NCBI GenBank assembly: GCA_963971575.1
Contig: OZ020618.1
Span: 3,784,501 to 3,848,500, forward strand
Origin: Liopterus haemorrhoidalis
Taxonomy: Eukaryota > Arthropoda > Insecta > Coleoptera > Dytiscidae
DNA: 64,000 nucleotides
Reading direction: 5' to 3'
A program made the translations under genes and the position numbers. Under the pieces are notes generated by a model. The model did no database searches and was not told the DNA's origin. It was given only the letters and a program-made list of their open reading frames with translations. Below are positions 22,121 to 31,846 of the stretch, piece by piece; positions within the stretch are counted from its first letter, which is position 1, and each line of letters opens with the position of its first letter.

Positions 22121-23006
22121 TTGGTAGTGTTGTCTGGATTTCTCCATAATATGATGCTTTATGTTTAAGTGACTGTAGGAAATCATGTTGCCATTGATTT
22201 AGAACAATTTCTTTTAATTTTAAATTAATTTCATTGTTGCTAGGTGGTATTTGTAGCGGCATTCCTTTTAAAACGGCCTCCTTCGCTAGAATATCTACTT
22301 GATTATTAAATTTGGAGTTCGAGTGACCCTTGATCCAGCATATTTTTATCGATTTATCTCTAAAGGTTAGATCTTGTACAGATTTTAATATATCATAAAT
22401 TAAAGAGTTATTATCCTTAGAAAAGTTTGGATATTTTAGTTTTTGGACAGCGCTCTTATTATCACAAAGTATTACGAATTCATTATGAATATGGGATCTT
22501 AAATAGTCTAAACTTAGTTTTATAGCGATCAATTCGGCTTTGTATATAAACGTTTGGTCAGGGAGTTTGACTTGATGATTATGGTTGCACTGTGGATCTA
22601 AATAAGCGCAACCTACACCATCTTTCGATTTAGAACCATCAGTGTAAATATGGTGTGCATTTGGCCATTTTAGAGTAATTTTGTCTATGACAAATAAATT
22701 TTCCATATTATTCGGATTTGGATTTATAAAAAACGAATGATCGCTGAAGCAGAAATTATTCGGTAATGACAGATGGAATGGAGCTTCGAAACACGGTAAT
22801 ACCTGAGATACATTACGTACTGGGGAAATTTCTGTTAGTTGAAGATAACTTTCGACTAGTAGTGGAATAGTTTTATTTTTCCAATAACTTGACGTTAATA
22901 CTTCAGCACAATATAGCCCTAATCGAATTGGACTTTTGGTTTGGATACGTGGAAGTAAAAATCGACCTGCAAGTATTTTTCTACGTAATTGTAATTTTTT
23001 TGTTTC
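22053..23006 (-). pseudogene. RNase H domain region of non-LTR ORF2
   Basis: The frame is open from about 23006 (reading KKLQLRRKILAGRFLLP onward, the linker after the RT thumb) into RNase H. The catalytic set is visible: Asp in HHIYTDGSKSKDG, Glu in FIYKAELIAIKLSLDYL, Asp in VILCDNKSAVQKL and the final Asp in NNQVDILAKEA; the conserved KICWIKGHS loop is also present. RNase H strips RNA from the cDNA hybrid. Elements with this domain belong to I/Loa-type groups; the exact clade is not determined. The frame is lost near 22113-22120, in a run of eight A on the coding strand, and continues in the next frame. Confidence 0.85.
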
Positions 23007-23259
23007 AAAACATTTGAATTAAGTTTGTCAACTAATCATTTTTAAATTTAGTTAAAGTAATTTATTATCAAAATGATTAAATATTTTCAAAATATTTAAT
23101 TAGTTAACAACTTTTTACTTTTCAAAAAATTTCCCAACTAATTTATTGTCAATTTTTTTTTAATGCCTTGCAATGTTTCAAGATTGCACTTTTTTTCTTA
23201 CCAATATTTAACTTTTAACTAATTATTATTTATTTATTTTTTGAAAATTTCCCACGTAA

Positions 23260-23312
23260 GGTGTAAACATTTACCAGGTGGGCCCACACCTGGTAAATGG
23301 GGCCCTTACACC
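23260..23312. repeat. Nested palindrome
   Basis: CATTTACCAGGTG (23268-23280) and CACCTGGTAAATG (23287-23299) are perfect 13-bp arms around a six-base loop GGCCCA. An outer pair GGTGTAA/TTACACC (23260-23266, 23306-23312) extends the structure. GC content is well above the flanks. Confidence 0.85.
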
Positions 23313-23399
23313 CTACACAGAAAATATATTCAACTACTATACAGTTAAATATAAAAATGTTAAATAAAACTATTAATTTTCAATTAATTAAATAAATAA

Positions 23400-23608
23400 T
23401 AAACAAATAATAGGTTCCAAACGCCTAGGTGACGATTTGCTCCTATTATCCCTGTATAAACACTCATTTTAATAATAAAATGAGGGCTGCGCCAACCCTT
23501 GAGCTGAGTGCACAGGGATGTGAAATGTTAAATCTTAAACAGTGTCCGGGGATTGAACCCGAGTCCCTATGCTTCACAGACAACCGTCATACGGAGCCAC
23601 ACGTCTAG
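23400..23608 (-). mobile_element. tRNA-derived SINE
   Basis: On the minus strand the head (from about 23606) contains a box A-like TGTGGCTCCGTATGACGG and a near-perfect box B GGGTTCAATCCCCGG (23546-23560). A tRNA-unrelated body of about 140 bases and an ATT/TTTA-rich tail at 23400-23415 follow. This is the standard layout of a Pol III-transcribed SINE mobilised by a LINE. No other copy was found in the window. Confidence 0.6.
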
Positions 23609-23612
23609 TTAG

Positions 23613-24419
23613 TTAAATAAAATTTACAAAATCTTGCAAAAAAGAAACATTGTTAGACATAAAATATTTTAAATTTTTTCACTAAATCAGTATATTATCC
23701 ATTAATTTTCCAATTTAAAATTTCCAAAAAATTGGATATTATAAATCATTTTTCAGACAAATTGGAAACATTTAAACAGTTTAGACGTTATCGTTTTCCT
23801 TCTAAAATAATTTAAATTAAAAAATATATATTATTTTCCAAACTAAATTTGAATTTAATAAAAGCGCAAATATACATATTTGTTTTAGCCATGAATTATA
23901 GAAATGGTTAATTGACATACTCATTTTTAATTAAAAAAATTATTGTATATTATTTTAAAGTTTTTAGATCAATGTCCAAACAGATTGGACTTTAGATTGA
24001 TCACAGAACAAATTCAAAATGATTAGACAGCATCGATCACTTTCTGAATAAATCAAATACATCCATATTGGACCAATCGTATTTAAATCAAATTGAAAAT
24101 ATTTTGAGTTGAAATCAGAAATAATCTCCCTAAAATTGCTTTAATTTACCTTAAATTACCTTAAAATTACCTTAAATTATCAGTAGGTACCCCAGAATAA
24201 AAATGTATTAACTCCAATTGCTCATAAAATTACATTTTTATTGAAAGACATGTGGTATTAAATCATCTTTCAAATTCAATTTTCTATTTTTATTTGTATT
24301 ATAAACATTGCTTTAGTAATATTAAATCTATGTATGGTCTAGGATTTGATGTTCTATTTGCTCTTCTGTAAATTAGTTATAATGTGAGTTAATATACTTT
24401 TATTCTAGTGAACGCATTT
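23613..24419. other. AT-rich stretch without recognised features
   Basis: Words such as AAATTACCTTAAATTACC near 24150 are low complexity. No gene is seen. Confidence 0.35.
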
Positions 24420-25280
24420 AAAATTCTCATCTTAGCGTAGAGGCATCATTGAATATGCAAATCCTGGAAGAACTATGTACTCCGTACTCTATGAATCCAG
24501 ACCTCCACTTCGGTTCATATCTCCCTCCGTTGTCATAGAGACTGCAGAAAAAATTTCCGTGGTGTGCATTTAAATCCCAACCAAGGGTGAATTATTACTA
24601 ATTCTTGTCATTTTAGAGTTGCGTAGCCTCTAAACGAGGAGATTGTGGTCTCGATACGAGAGGTAAGGTGAGGGTCTAGTGGTATCGCAGAACCCAGAAT
24701 ACTCCGAAACCCAGAGAACTAGGCCAGACAAGCTTGCCAGGTCACCCGCACAGGTAGTGTGAAGAACAGGGGAATGCTGCAACAAATGAATGCTTCCGGA
24801 CCAACTGGAAGGGCTGATAGGTAGGTTATGAGGACGACCGTTTCCTCTGGTCATATAAAGAGGCTGGTGACTATGTTTCCAATCTGAGTTCCACACAATG
24901 TTGAGGTAGGGTTCAAGCACTTCCGTCGCCAGACATAAATAAAGCTTTCCGCTGGTGGCGATAATCCGGTTATTCGGGTTAAACCCCTAAGGGCGCTCCT
25001 CCGAAGGGTTGATGGATAACCAGAACCCAGGTACGTTAGTGAACCAGCAATCTCCACATGAAGACATCCCTGTCTACTGAGGCGCTGAAATTTGCGCCCA
25101 ATTCTTCCTAAAAAAAAAATAACTTGCATCAAAAAAATATATATATATTTCAGTTGGCAGAAGTGAGTTTTTAAATATGTGTTTTTTTCCTTAAATCAAA
25201 TGAAAATGTAACTTTTTAAATGTCTTGAAAATATATTTAATATATTTCTTCAAAAATTGTAAAACTTCAATATCACATAC
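24420..25280. repeat. Unclassified dispersed repeat, copy 1
   Basis: Two blocks match copy 2: 24420-24588 (AAATTCTCATCTTAGCG onward, with CCGTACTCTATGAATCC and GTCATAGAGACTGCAGAAA) and 25072-25275 (GAGGCGCTGAAATTTGCG and the following AT-rich tail). Between them lies about 480 bp of higher GC content absent from copy 2. Minus-strand open frames of 90-96 residues here (24630-25132) show no recognised family. Confidence 0.6.
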
Positions 25281-25439
25281 AAAAAAATAAATAAATAATA
25301 ATGAATAAATAAAAATAATGATAATAATCGGTTCATAAATTATATATTATTCAAATTCATATTAATCTGCATTACTCTGTTTTTATAATAAAAAAAATAT
25401 TATAAAGTTTCCTTAATCATACATACGAAATCCTACAAA

Positions 25440-25520
25440 TGAATTTATCGTGGACAGACAGACACATGCGTAATGGTATAGGGGTGTCTTCATAATATCT
25501 ACGAAAGCCTACAAATGTAA
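25440..25520 (+). mobile_element. Family A-like terminal remnant
   Basis: The order GGACAGACAGACACATGCG, AATGGTATAGGGGTGTCTTC, then a CTACGAAAGCC phrase is a degraded version of the family A end (CAGA repeat, GACGGTATAAGGG, CATACCTACAAAACCCT). Confidence 0.45.
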
Positions 25521-26074
25521 ATATCATGGACAAACAGGCTCATGAATGTACAAGGCTTTTTGCTTATACCTACAAAACCTTAAATATCGACGGAACAGAA
25601 TTTGTTTTTATTATTGTCTTAAAATCCAAAATTCTCCGAATTTTGAACGCAACATCTATCTCTGGAATTTCTAGCAGAGTCCTTTTCCAAAATCATAACT
25701 CAAATTTTTCTCGTAAATTTGACCCCAAGACCGTTTTCCAGATGTCAACCCAATTTTGAGTTCTAAATTTGGCCAAAGACCCCAATGACCCTAGGTCTTA
25801 GAAACAATCTTACCGCAAAGGCAGGGAAGTTTCAAAATAAAAATAATAAAAAATATATTTACCTCTGTTGTAGGGTTTTCTAGAAATCCCTCCGATTGTC
25901 CACTTCTAACTTCTGTCCAACTTTCTTTCGTCCTTGTCCTTGGCTTCTTTAATTCGATGGATTTTTCAATCTCCATATTGGCGCACCGGTAGATATTTTT
26001 TCTCTAAGAACCCTGGTCACAAACTCCATCAGGATGAAACATTAGTCAACACTATTATTCCGGTGTACGGATAT

Positions 26075-26510
26075 AAAATTCTCATTTCAGCATAGAGACA
26101 TCATTGCTTCTAAAACTGCTGAAAGAACTCCTTCCTCCGTACTCTATGAATTTGCTAACTCTGGACCTTTGCTTCAGTCCACACTGGAACTCCCCATTGT
26201 CATAGAGACTGCAGAAACAATTTTCGTCGTGTGCATTTAAATCCCAACTTAAATGCCACCACGGAGATGGATTCCGCAGTCTCCACTTGAAGACAACAAT
26301 CCACCCCTCCATTAAGGCGCTAAAATTTACAGCGCCTAATTACTCCTGAAACAAATAACTTACATTAAAAAATTTATATATACATATGTCAGTCGGCAGA
26401 ATTGGGTTTTTAAATATGTGGGCTTCTCCTTAAATCTAATGAAAATGAAAACTTGTTAATTATTTTGAAAATATATTTAATATACATATCTTCAAAAATT
26501 CTAAAACATC
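26075..26510. repeat. Unclassified dispersed repeat, copy 2
   Basis: Direct-orientation counterpart of 24420-25280, lacking its central 480 bp. Matching landmarks are AAAATTCTCATTTCAGC, CCGTACTCTATGAATTTGC and AGGCGCTAAAATTTACAGC. Divergence is substantial by eye. Confidence 0.6.
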
Positions 26511-26564
26511 TTTCAAAAAAAAGTAATCCAATTAAAAATTCCTATTAATGTGTATGAAATTTTG

Positions 26565-26668
26565 TTTTTGATATTTGCGATTTAAAATTTAAGATTTGAT
26601 ATTTGAAATTTGATATTTGAGATTTGATAATTAAGATCTGAGTTTCGAGATTTGACTTTTGAATTTTA
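26565..26668. repeat. GATTTGATATTTGA-type short tandem repeat
   Basis: Six to eight degenerate copies of a 12-15 base word related to GATTTGATATTTGA. The minus-strand 77-residue open frame with repeated SNFKYQILN/FKSQIS words is a product of this repeat. Confidence 0.6.
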
Positions 26669-26669
26669 G

Positions 26670-27421
26670 CGATTATTGGAAAAGACAACGGACAGATCAC
26701 TGGGATCGGAATGACAAAATAAACTGAGAAATATGATAGATAATGAGTTGAGAGTTGAAAGCTTGTTGAGTATCGCAAGACAAGCCGCTGCCAGTGGCAT
26801 CAGTCCGCTAGTAGCTCTGTAACCATGGTAGCAGATGGTGACGAAGAGGACTATGGAAACGAATAAACGGTCTAGCTTGTTGTACTGTAGACAATCTGTA
26901 ATGAAGGATACTGATAGAGAGTTACTGAGTATCTGAACTTGTTGATCTAGTCACTGAGTTCGTGATAATGAAATGATAACAAAAAGTCTCTAAACTTTCA
27001 GATCACGACTTTTCTTTGCTTCTGGGAGGTTTTGTTTTAAGCAAATATTTATTTTTACTAATTGATATTAGTGCATGGTTGATTTTGTGAAAGATCAATT
27101 CTGCGCCCAAATTGCTTTATTTACAGATTATGAATTAAGTGAAAACTTTCAAGATGCAGTAGAAGATGAATGGTGGACCAGCTCAAGAATGATCCTGGTA
27201 TGCAGGATGCTGTTGTTGGTATGGAGCAGACCACTGGTGATATGTAGGTTGTTGTTGCTGATAACAACAATGCTGTTAATGGTGTGAAGAATACAGTTGC
27301 GTCTCGAGAACGTTCCGCGTGTCAGTCTGGCCGTGTTAGCGAAAATATAATTATCCTTACTAACGATCATGGTGTGCTATATCGTTGCTAAGGCATATTG
27401 TTTTATGTAAATAGAATAGTA
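26670..27421. other. Stretch with a possible decayed coding relic
   Basis: From 27075 a plus-strand frame reads MVDFVKDQFCAQIALFTDYE and ends its complex part near 27180; a one-base shift leads to a second plausible run (MEQTTGDM). The composition is protein-like, but I recognise no family. The rest of the stretch is featureless. Confidence 0.25.
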
Positions 27422-27429
27422 GAAAATAT

Positions 27430-28165
27430 CAGGGGTATGAAACTCATATACACGGCCTTGAAACGGTTTTAATTTATATTCCATCCACCGACAGCGCTAA
27501 AAGCGTTTTTTTTTAACCAACATTTTGAGAACACTTCATTATCGGCAATTTGCGACAATTGTTTTTGACGTTGTAACGATAGGTGACAGTAAATTGTGAT
27601 TGTGACAGTGATGAATTTTATAAGAAATTTTAAATATTAGCACCACATTTTTTATTTTCAAATGGTGTAGTGTAATTAATAATATTTTAAATGGTAAATG
27701 CAAAAGAAATATAAAAAGTGTAAAAAAAAATGGCACAGACTAAATTTAATATGTACAATAAAATTAAATATAAAAGTAAAAAATAAATACTTGTTTATTT
27801 ATTTCATATGCTTGCTTGCAAATAAAATAATAAAACTTAATGCTTACTGAAGTATTAACTTTTAACAATTGTAATTAATTTTAATTTTAGGAAATTAATT
27901 AGGAGAGTTGTAAATAAATTAATCATAATTTTCGGTTCAAGGCAATCTTTAATTTTCTACCAAAATTACATTTTATTTTTCAATTTTGGTAGAAAATTAA
28001 TGATCGCGCGATTCATAGCAATTTAAAATATAAAAATATATTTTTGTGCACTGCGGGTTGCATACTATCTAATCCTAGTTCATATTACAACCACGAATGT
28101 CGCAACTATCGCTGTCCAAAGCCGTAACGTGGGAGTCCGCTATCTTCCTTGTTTTATAATTTGTG
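27430..28165 (+). mobile_element. hAT-like MITE, copy 2, with perfect 8-bp target duplication
   Basis: Nearly identical to 7673-8406 and in the same orientation. It is flanked by GAAAATAT at 27422-27429 and 28166-28173. The different octamers at the two sites show independent insertions rather than a segmental duplication, and they fix the element ends exactly. Small indels separate the copies (for example an extra CG near 28008). Confidence 0.88.
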
Positions 28166-28241
28166 GAAAATATATCATATGATGTGCGAGACGTATTAGT
28201 TGATCAATAAAATCATGTCTTATTATTCATAAAATACCTTT

Positions 28242-28243
<2 letters not shown>

Positions 28244-28292
<49 letters not shown>
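28244..28292. repeat. (TA)n microsatellite
   Basis: About 24 uninterrupted AT units. Confidence 0.95.
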
Positions 28293-28295
<3 letters not shown>

Positions 28296-28483
28296 AATTG
28301 TAAGTACAGGCTAATTAATATGCTTCTTTTGCTACTAACTAAATTCGGCACTAGTTGATTTTCTGTTTTATTTTATTTTTTTGTTTCCCTCGACTGGATG
28401 GAAAATTCTGTGTGATGCTATACATTTTTAGCCTGTATTGTGATATCTTTGCAGAGTTAAATCCTCTGACCATAAAGTACAAT

Positions 28484-28612
28484 TAGAAGCGTCCCCCGTT
28501 AAAGGGACGAGCGTCGGAACGCACGCTACCTGTCGCCAATCTAATGTCCGCCAGTTAACTCTGTCCCGGGGGAACAGAGGCGTAGGTTGGGGTTTCCACC
28601 TAGGGTGGTATT
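28484..28612. other. Isolated GC-rich island of unknown nature
   Basis: In an AT-rich context this 130-base block is GC-rich and structured. A hairpin of the form CTCTGTCCC-GGG-GGAACAGAG lies near 28558, and GTCCCCCGTTAAAGGGAC near 28489 is also self-complementary. It does not match tRNA or rRNA segments that I recognise and has no frame. Confidence 0.4.
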
Positions 28613-28863
28613 ATGAAAAGTTATTACTCTGGGATTGGAGTAATTTGGATATATAAGCATTAGGATTTGGTTCGTTAAAATGGGGAATTATTCAAGGTAG
28701 AGATAGAATTTGTATTAGTATAAAAATGGATTATAATAAAAAGTAAAATCTATAATATTGCTTAAGCAAATCTGTAACCTATATGACTCTCTCTTTACCT
28801 TCCTGGACACTGTTATTTTGTTTCTTCTTTTCTCTTGGTTTTTCGGGACCTCTGTTTTCTATT

Positions 28864-29140
28864 GAGATGGGAATGCATCCCATCAGAAATCCAACCATCT
28901 TAAAATCCCCTATCACTGGCCAGGTATACTCATCATACTTTGAACTCTCAAGCACCATTTTCACACTTTCGTAATTTTCTTTGAGCATTACGGAATGAGC
29001 CAAAGGAAGAGATGGCAATTTATTTCTATTGTGAAGAAGGATAGCTTTTAAACTTTTTGTAGAACTGTCTATGGAAAGACGCCAGTCAGAAGGAATGCAT
29101 GAGATTCCGACCGCCTTGCATAGGCAGTTATACTAAATAT
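28864..29140 (-). pseudogene. Middle fragment of a transposon-type protein common in arthropods
   Basis: On the minus strand the frame reads CIPSDWRLSIDSSTKSLK, then LPSLPLAHSVMLKENYESVK, then YTWPVIGDFKMVGFLMG. I recognise this as the middle part of a long, highly repeated arthropod protein (conserved words W-R-LFIDSSK, LAHS-x-x-KE-x-YE and GDLK-x-x-x-L-x-G), generally regarded as transposon-encoded although its class is uncertain to me. The homology ends at about 28864. The C-terminal part of the same protein lies nearby on the opposite strand. Confidence 0.55.
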
Positions 29141-29205
29141 CCTTGCTACCTTTATTTTTGTCCGACCACAAATAAACTAAATAATGGCCAGTGACGAATT
29201 TTCAC

Positions 29206-29546
29206 AGATACTCAATACTCATGAAAGGAAAGCCTGAAAGCAGTGGTTCATGGTTTTCTCGAAAACAACAGAGCAGACAATTAAAAAGAGCTTATTGCAA
29301 CTATGCTTGATAACTTTAAGAATGTCCCTTAACGTGCATATGTTACATGCATACTTGGACCAACTTAAAGATAACATGGGAGCCTATTCGGAAGAACAAG
29401 ATGAACGTTTTCATCAAGACGTGATAGACTTTGAACGTCGTTATCAGGGGCAATACAATGAGAGTATGATGGGGGACTATATTTGGGGGCTAATACGAGA
29501 AAGTCCATACAATCACAGAAGAAATACGAAAAATAATCATTTCTAA
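29206..29546 (+). pseudogene. C-terminal fragment of the same transposon-type protein
   Basis: On the plus strand, words FLENNRADN and KELIATMLDNFKNV appear first, with in-frame stops between and after them. A frame change then leads into NVHMLHAYLDQLKDNMGAYS, EEQDERFHQDVIDFERRYQG and MMGDYIWGLIRES with a basic tail. The SEEQ-x-ERFHQD and ERRYQG motifs are the most conserved part of this repeated arthropod family. It is pseudogenised and inverted relative to the 28864-29140 fragment. Confidence 0.6.
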
Positions 29547-30205
29547 AGTTTTTATATATTCTGTTAAAGTAGTTGTTTGTTTCGAATGGTTTTCTTGTAA
29601 ATAAAACTGATTCAAATTCATAACAAAAGTTTGTATTATTTTTACATACAATAAAGGTCTGAAAAAAGGGAATTTTTCTTAAAATCCGTAATTTCATTCT
29701 GATAGCTACAAAAGCAAACTTTTTCGGGTAAAACTATTTTTTCTTTAATTAATAATGTTGAAGAAATAAAAATCAGATATGCAGAACTCAGACTTAAAAT
29801 TCCTGTTGACCGGTGGTATATGATTGATTTATTATATTATTATTATTATTTTATTTTATTTTATTTTTTTGAAAGATATAGTGAAATATGCAAAAACTCT
29901 CCAAATATTTGGATATTTATGCCTGCTTATTAATTTCCAGAAGCTTACATTTGAAGTCATTGATTTTAAATGTACAGCGCATTTAATATAACTGAAATAA
30001 TTCTTTTTAGCTGTGTTTTCTGCAAGAATAAGTTGCTATTAAATTTTTTTTTTTTAAATTTACTAATTGCAGAGAAATATTTAATTTTTTTTTATTATTT
30101 ATTGTTATTATTATTATTATTATTTTATTTTTTTATCTAAGTACGCTCTGAATTTGTCACTATTATTTGTCAATGTTCAAGTCAGCTTCGCGGGCGACTT
30201 CCAGA
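29547..30205. other. Low-complexity AT-rich stretch
   Basis: TTATTATT and TTTTATTTTA tracts (29825-29870, 30080-30135). No gene is seen. Confidence 0.4.
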
Positions 30206-30254
30206 GTCCTTGCGATCGACCGGTCAACCGCGGTCGACCTCTTGGCTATCCCTG
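30206..30254. mobile_element. Possible hAT right terminus
   Basis: The phrase GTCGACCTCTTGGCTATCCC followed by TG ends in CCCTG; its complement CAGGGATAGCCAAGAGG is of hAT type, and the end carries GACCGGTC and CCGCGG palindromes. No left partner or target duplication was found. Confidence 0.3.
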
Positions 30255-30673
30255 TTGTAGATAGTTCTCTCTTTTGTTTGATGGTTTATTAGACATTTTT
30301 TAACAGTCACCATATACACGCCTTTTATGCACAAAAACAAGTGAAATATAATACAGTTTTTTTAACAATCGTAAGAAAACAATTTTTTGTTAATTCATAC
30401 ACTGACATTATCCTATGATCTATGTTACATCCTTTGCCCAGCCTTGAGATATCTGATATAATAATTTAATGTCTTATTATCCTTATTTTTCAGGGTAACA
30501 TAAATTAGAACCCAGTTAACTTTAAGTAAATTACAGGGTAAAAAGCTGAAGCAATACATCATTATACTAATCGATAGGGAGAAGATAAATAGGGAAGTAA
30601 CAATTCAGTATATGGAGCTACTAATGGCCTACTATCAGATCGCGATAGGACGGGCCCGTTTTCACCTACAAAG

Positions 30674-31003
30674 CTAGAGGTTACTTCCGTCACAGGATCG
30701 GAATAAGGATAAATTCATATGACGATCTTGCAGTATCAGTTCACGCACAGCATCAATGTTTACCGGAAAAACAACCGATTTTAGAAGACCTTCACGAAAT
30801 TCGTCCTTAAGCGAACTTCGGCCACGATTGAAGTCGGCAAATCGTCGATAAACAATAGTCCTTGATGGTGCTTCATCGCCAAAAGTCGAATTAAGTTCAT
30901 CGATGCACTGTTGTTGGGTTAATCCATGTCGAAAGTAGTAAAAAATAATCGCTCGAAAATGTTCACGATTTAATTCAATTTTTAGCCGAGATGAATTTTT
31001 TCA
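30674..31003 (-). pseudogene. Mariner transposase, N-terminal half
   Basis: A minus-strand frame free of stops for about 110 codons reads SSRLKIELNREHFRAIIFYY, then GLTQQQCIDELNSTFGDEAP, then FNRGRSSLKDEFREG and NIDAVRELILQDRH. This is the mariner double-HTH DNA-binding domain. An initiating ATG is missing, replaced by a TGA just upstream of KNSS, and the catalytic DD34D half is absent after 30674. It differs from the mariner at 41410 and from that at 61463, so it is a third lineage. Confidence 0.8.
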
Positions 31004-31153
31004 AGTAACTGTAAATAACACAAATAGCGCTCGTATGTCAAAACGTTCTGAGTACGTATACCGCCAGAAATGTCAAACTTTACGATAGAAGCGTTAGTTG
31101 CTAGATGGCAGCACTAGTTTAGCGCATTCCCGAAATATAAGAGGCAACCCTCG
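30674..31153 (-). mobile_element. Mariner element, 5' half with intact terminus
   Basis: The 5' end, read on the minus strand from 31153, is CGAGGGTTGCCTCTTATATT and is followed outward by TA (31154-31155). A 5' UTR of about 150 bases leads into the transposase fragment. The 3' half and its repeat are lost. Confidence 0.7.
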
Positions 31154-31253
31154 TAACAAATACGAAATAAATTAATAAATTATTTTTTAACTAAAGATTT
31201 TTCTCAAAAAAATATTTCTGTTTGATTGAGTAAGGAATGCAGTGCAACTCTAA

Positions 31254-31843
31254 TGGCGCATCTACATCGAGGCAACATGGTGGCGTGCGACCGTTCGACA
31301 TGTCGCAAGCTACCAATGTGCAGCGGTCTGATGGGAGCCGTGCTACATGTTGCTCGTTCCCGTTACTTGGCGGTAAACATCAAAGAGTTTTCGTGCGACA
31401 CGCTACTAATTCTGAAAGCTACATGTTCGCCATTTTGATATTTGATAGTTGTTATTATAGAAGTATTTTTTAAATTAACTAGTGTTGTAAGCGTTGCTGT
31501 ATCAACAAAAATTATTTAGCAAGTTAAATTTATTTAAGGTAAGTAAGTAAATATAATAAATAGTTATAAATAGTTTTGATAAAATATAGTATGAGAAATA
31601 ATGATAAACATAATTAAGTAAGGTTATGTTTTTGTTATGGAATTAAAATTTGTTATAAAATAGTATATTATAATAGTATATATTTATAAATTGTACTTAT
31701 TCAGTAAAGTGACAGATCTCGCAACAATAAACAGTAGCACGCACCCAGTGTTGGTGTAGACACTAGCTTGTCAATGCGACATGGTCTGAGGGTCTCGGCA
31801 GACTTGTCGTATGCTACCATGTTGCCTCAATGTAGACGCGCCA
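31254..31843. mobile_element. PIF/Harbinger-type MITE with TAA duplication
   Basis: The left end TGGCGCATCTACATCGAGGC and minus-strand right end TGGCGCGTCTACATTGAGGC are inverted repeats that continue for about 38 bp. TAA flanks both (31251-31253, 31844-31846). The 590-bp interior is non-coding; open frames at 31226-31473 come from the inverted repeat. Confidence 0.8.
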
Positions 31844-31846
31844 TAA

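Larger units (their letters stand above)
21503..23010 (-). mobile_element. 5'-truncated non-LTR retrotransposon with poly(A) tail
   Basis: On the minus strand the element runs from an open frame (23010) through RNase H and a zinc knuckle to a 3' UTR with CCAATAAATACTAATT and about 18 A. AATAAA followed by poly(A) marks a target-primed retroposon end. The 5' part with endonuclease and reverse transcriptase is missing, as is usual for such insertions. No unambiguous target duplication could be assigned in the AT-rich flanks. Confidence 0.85.
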
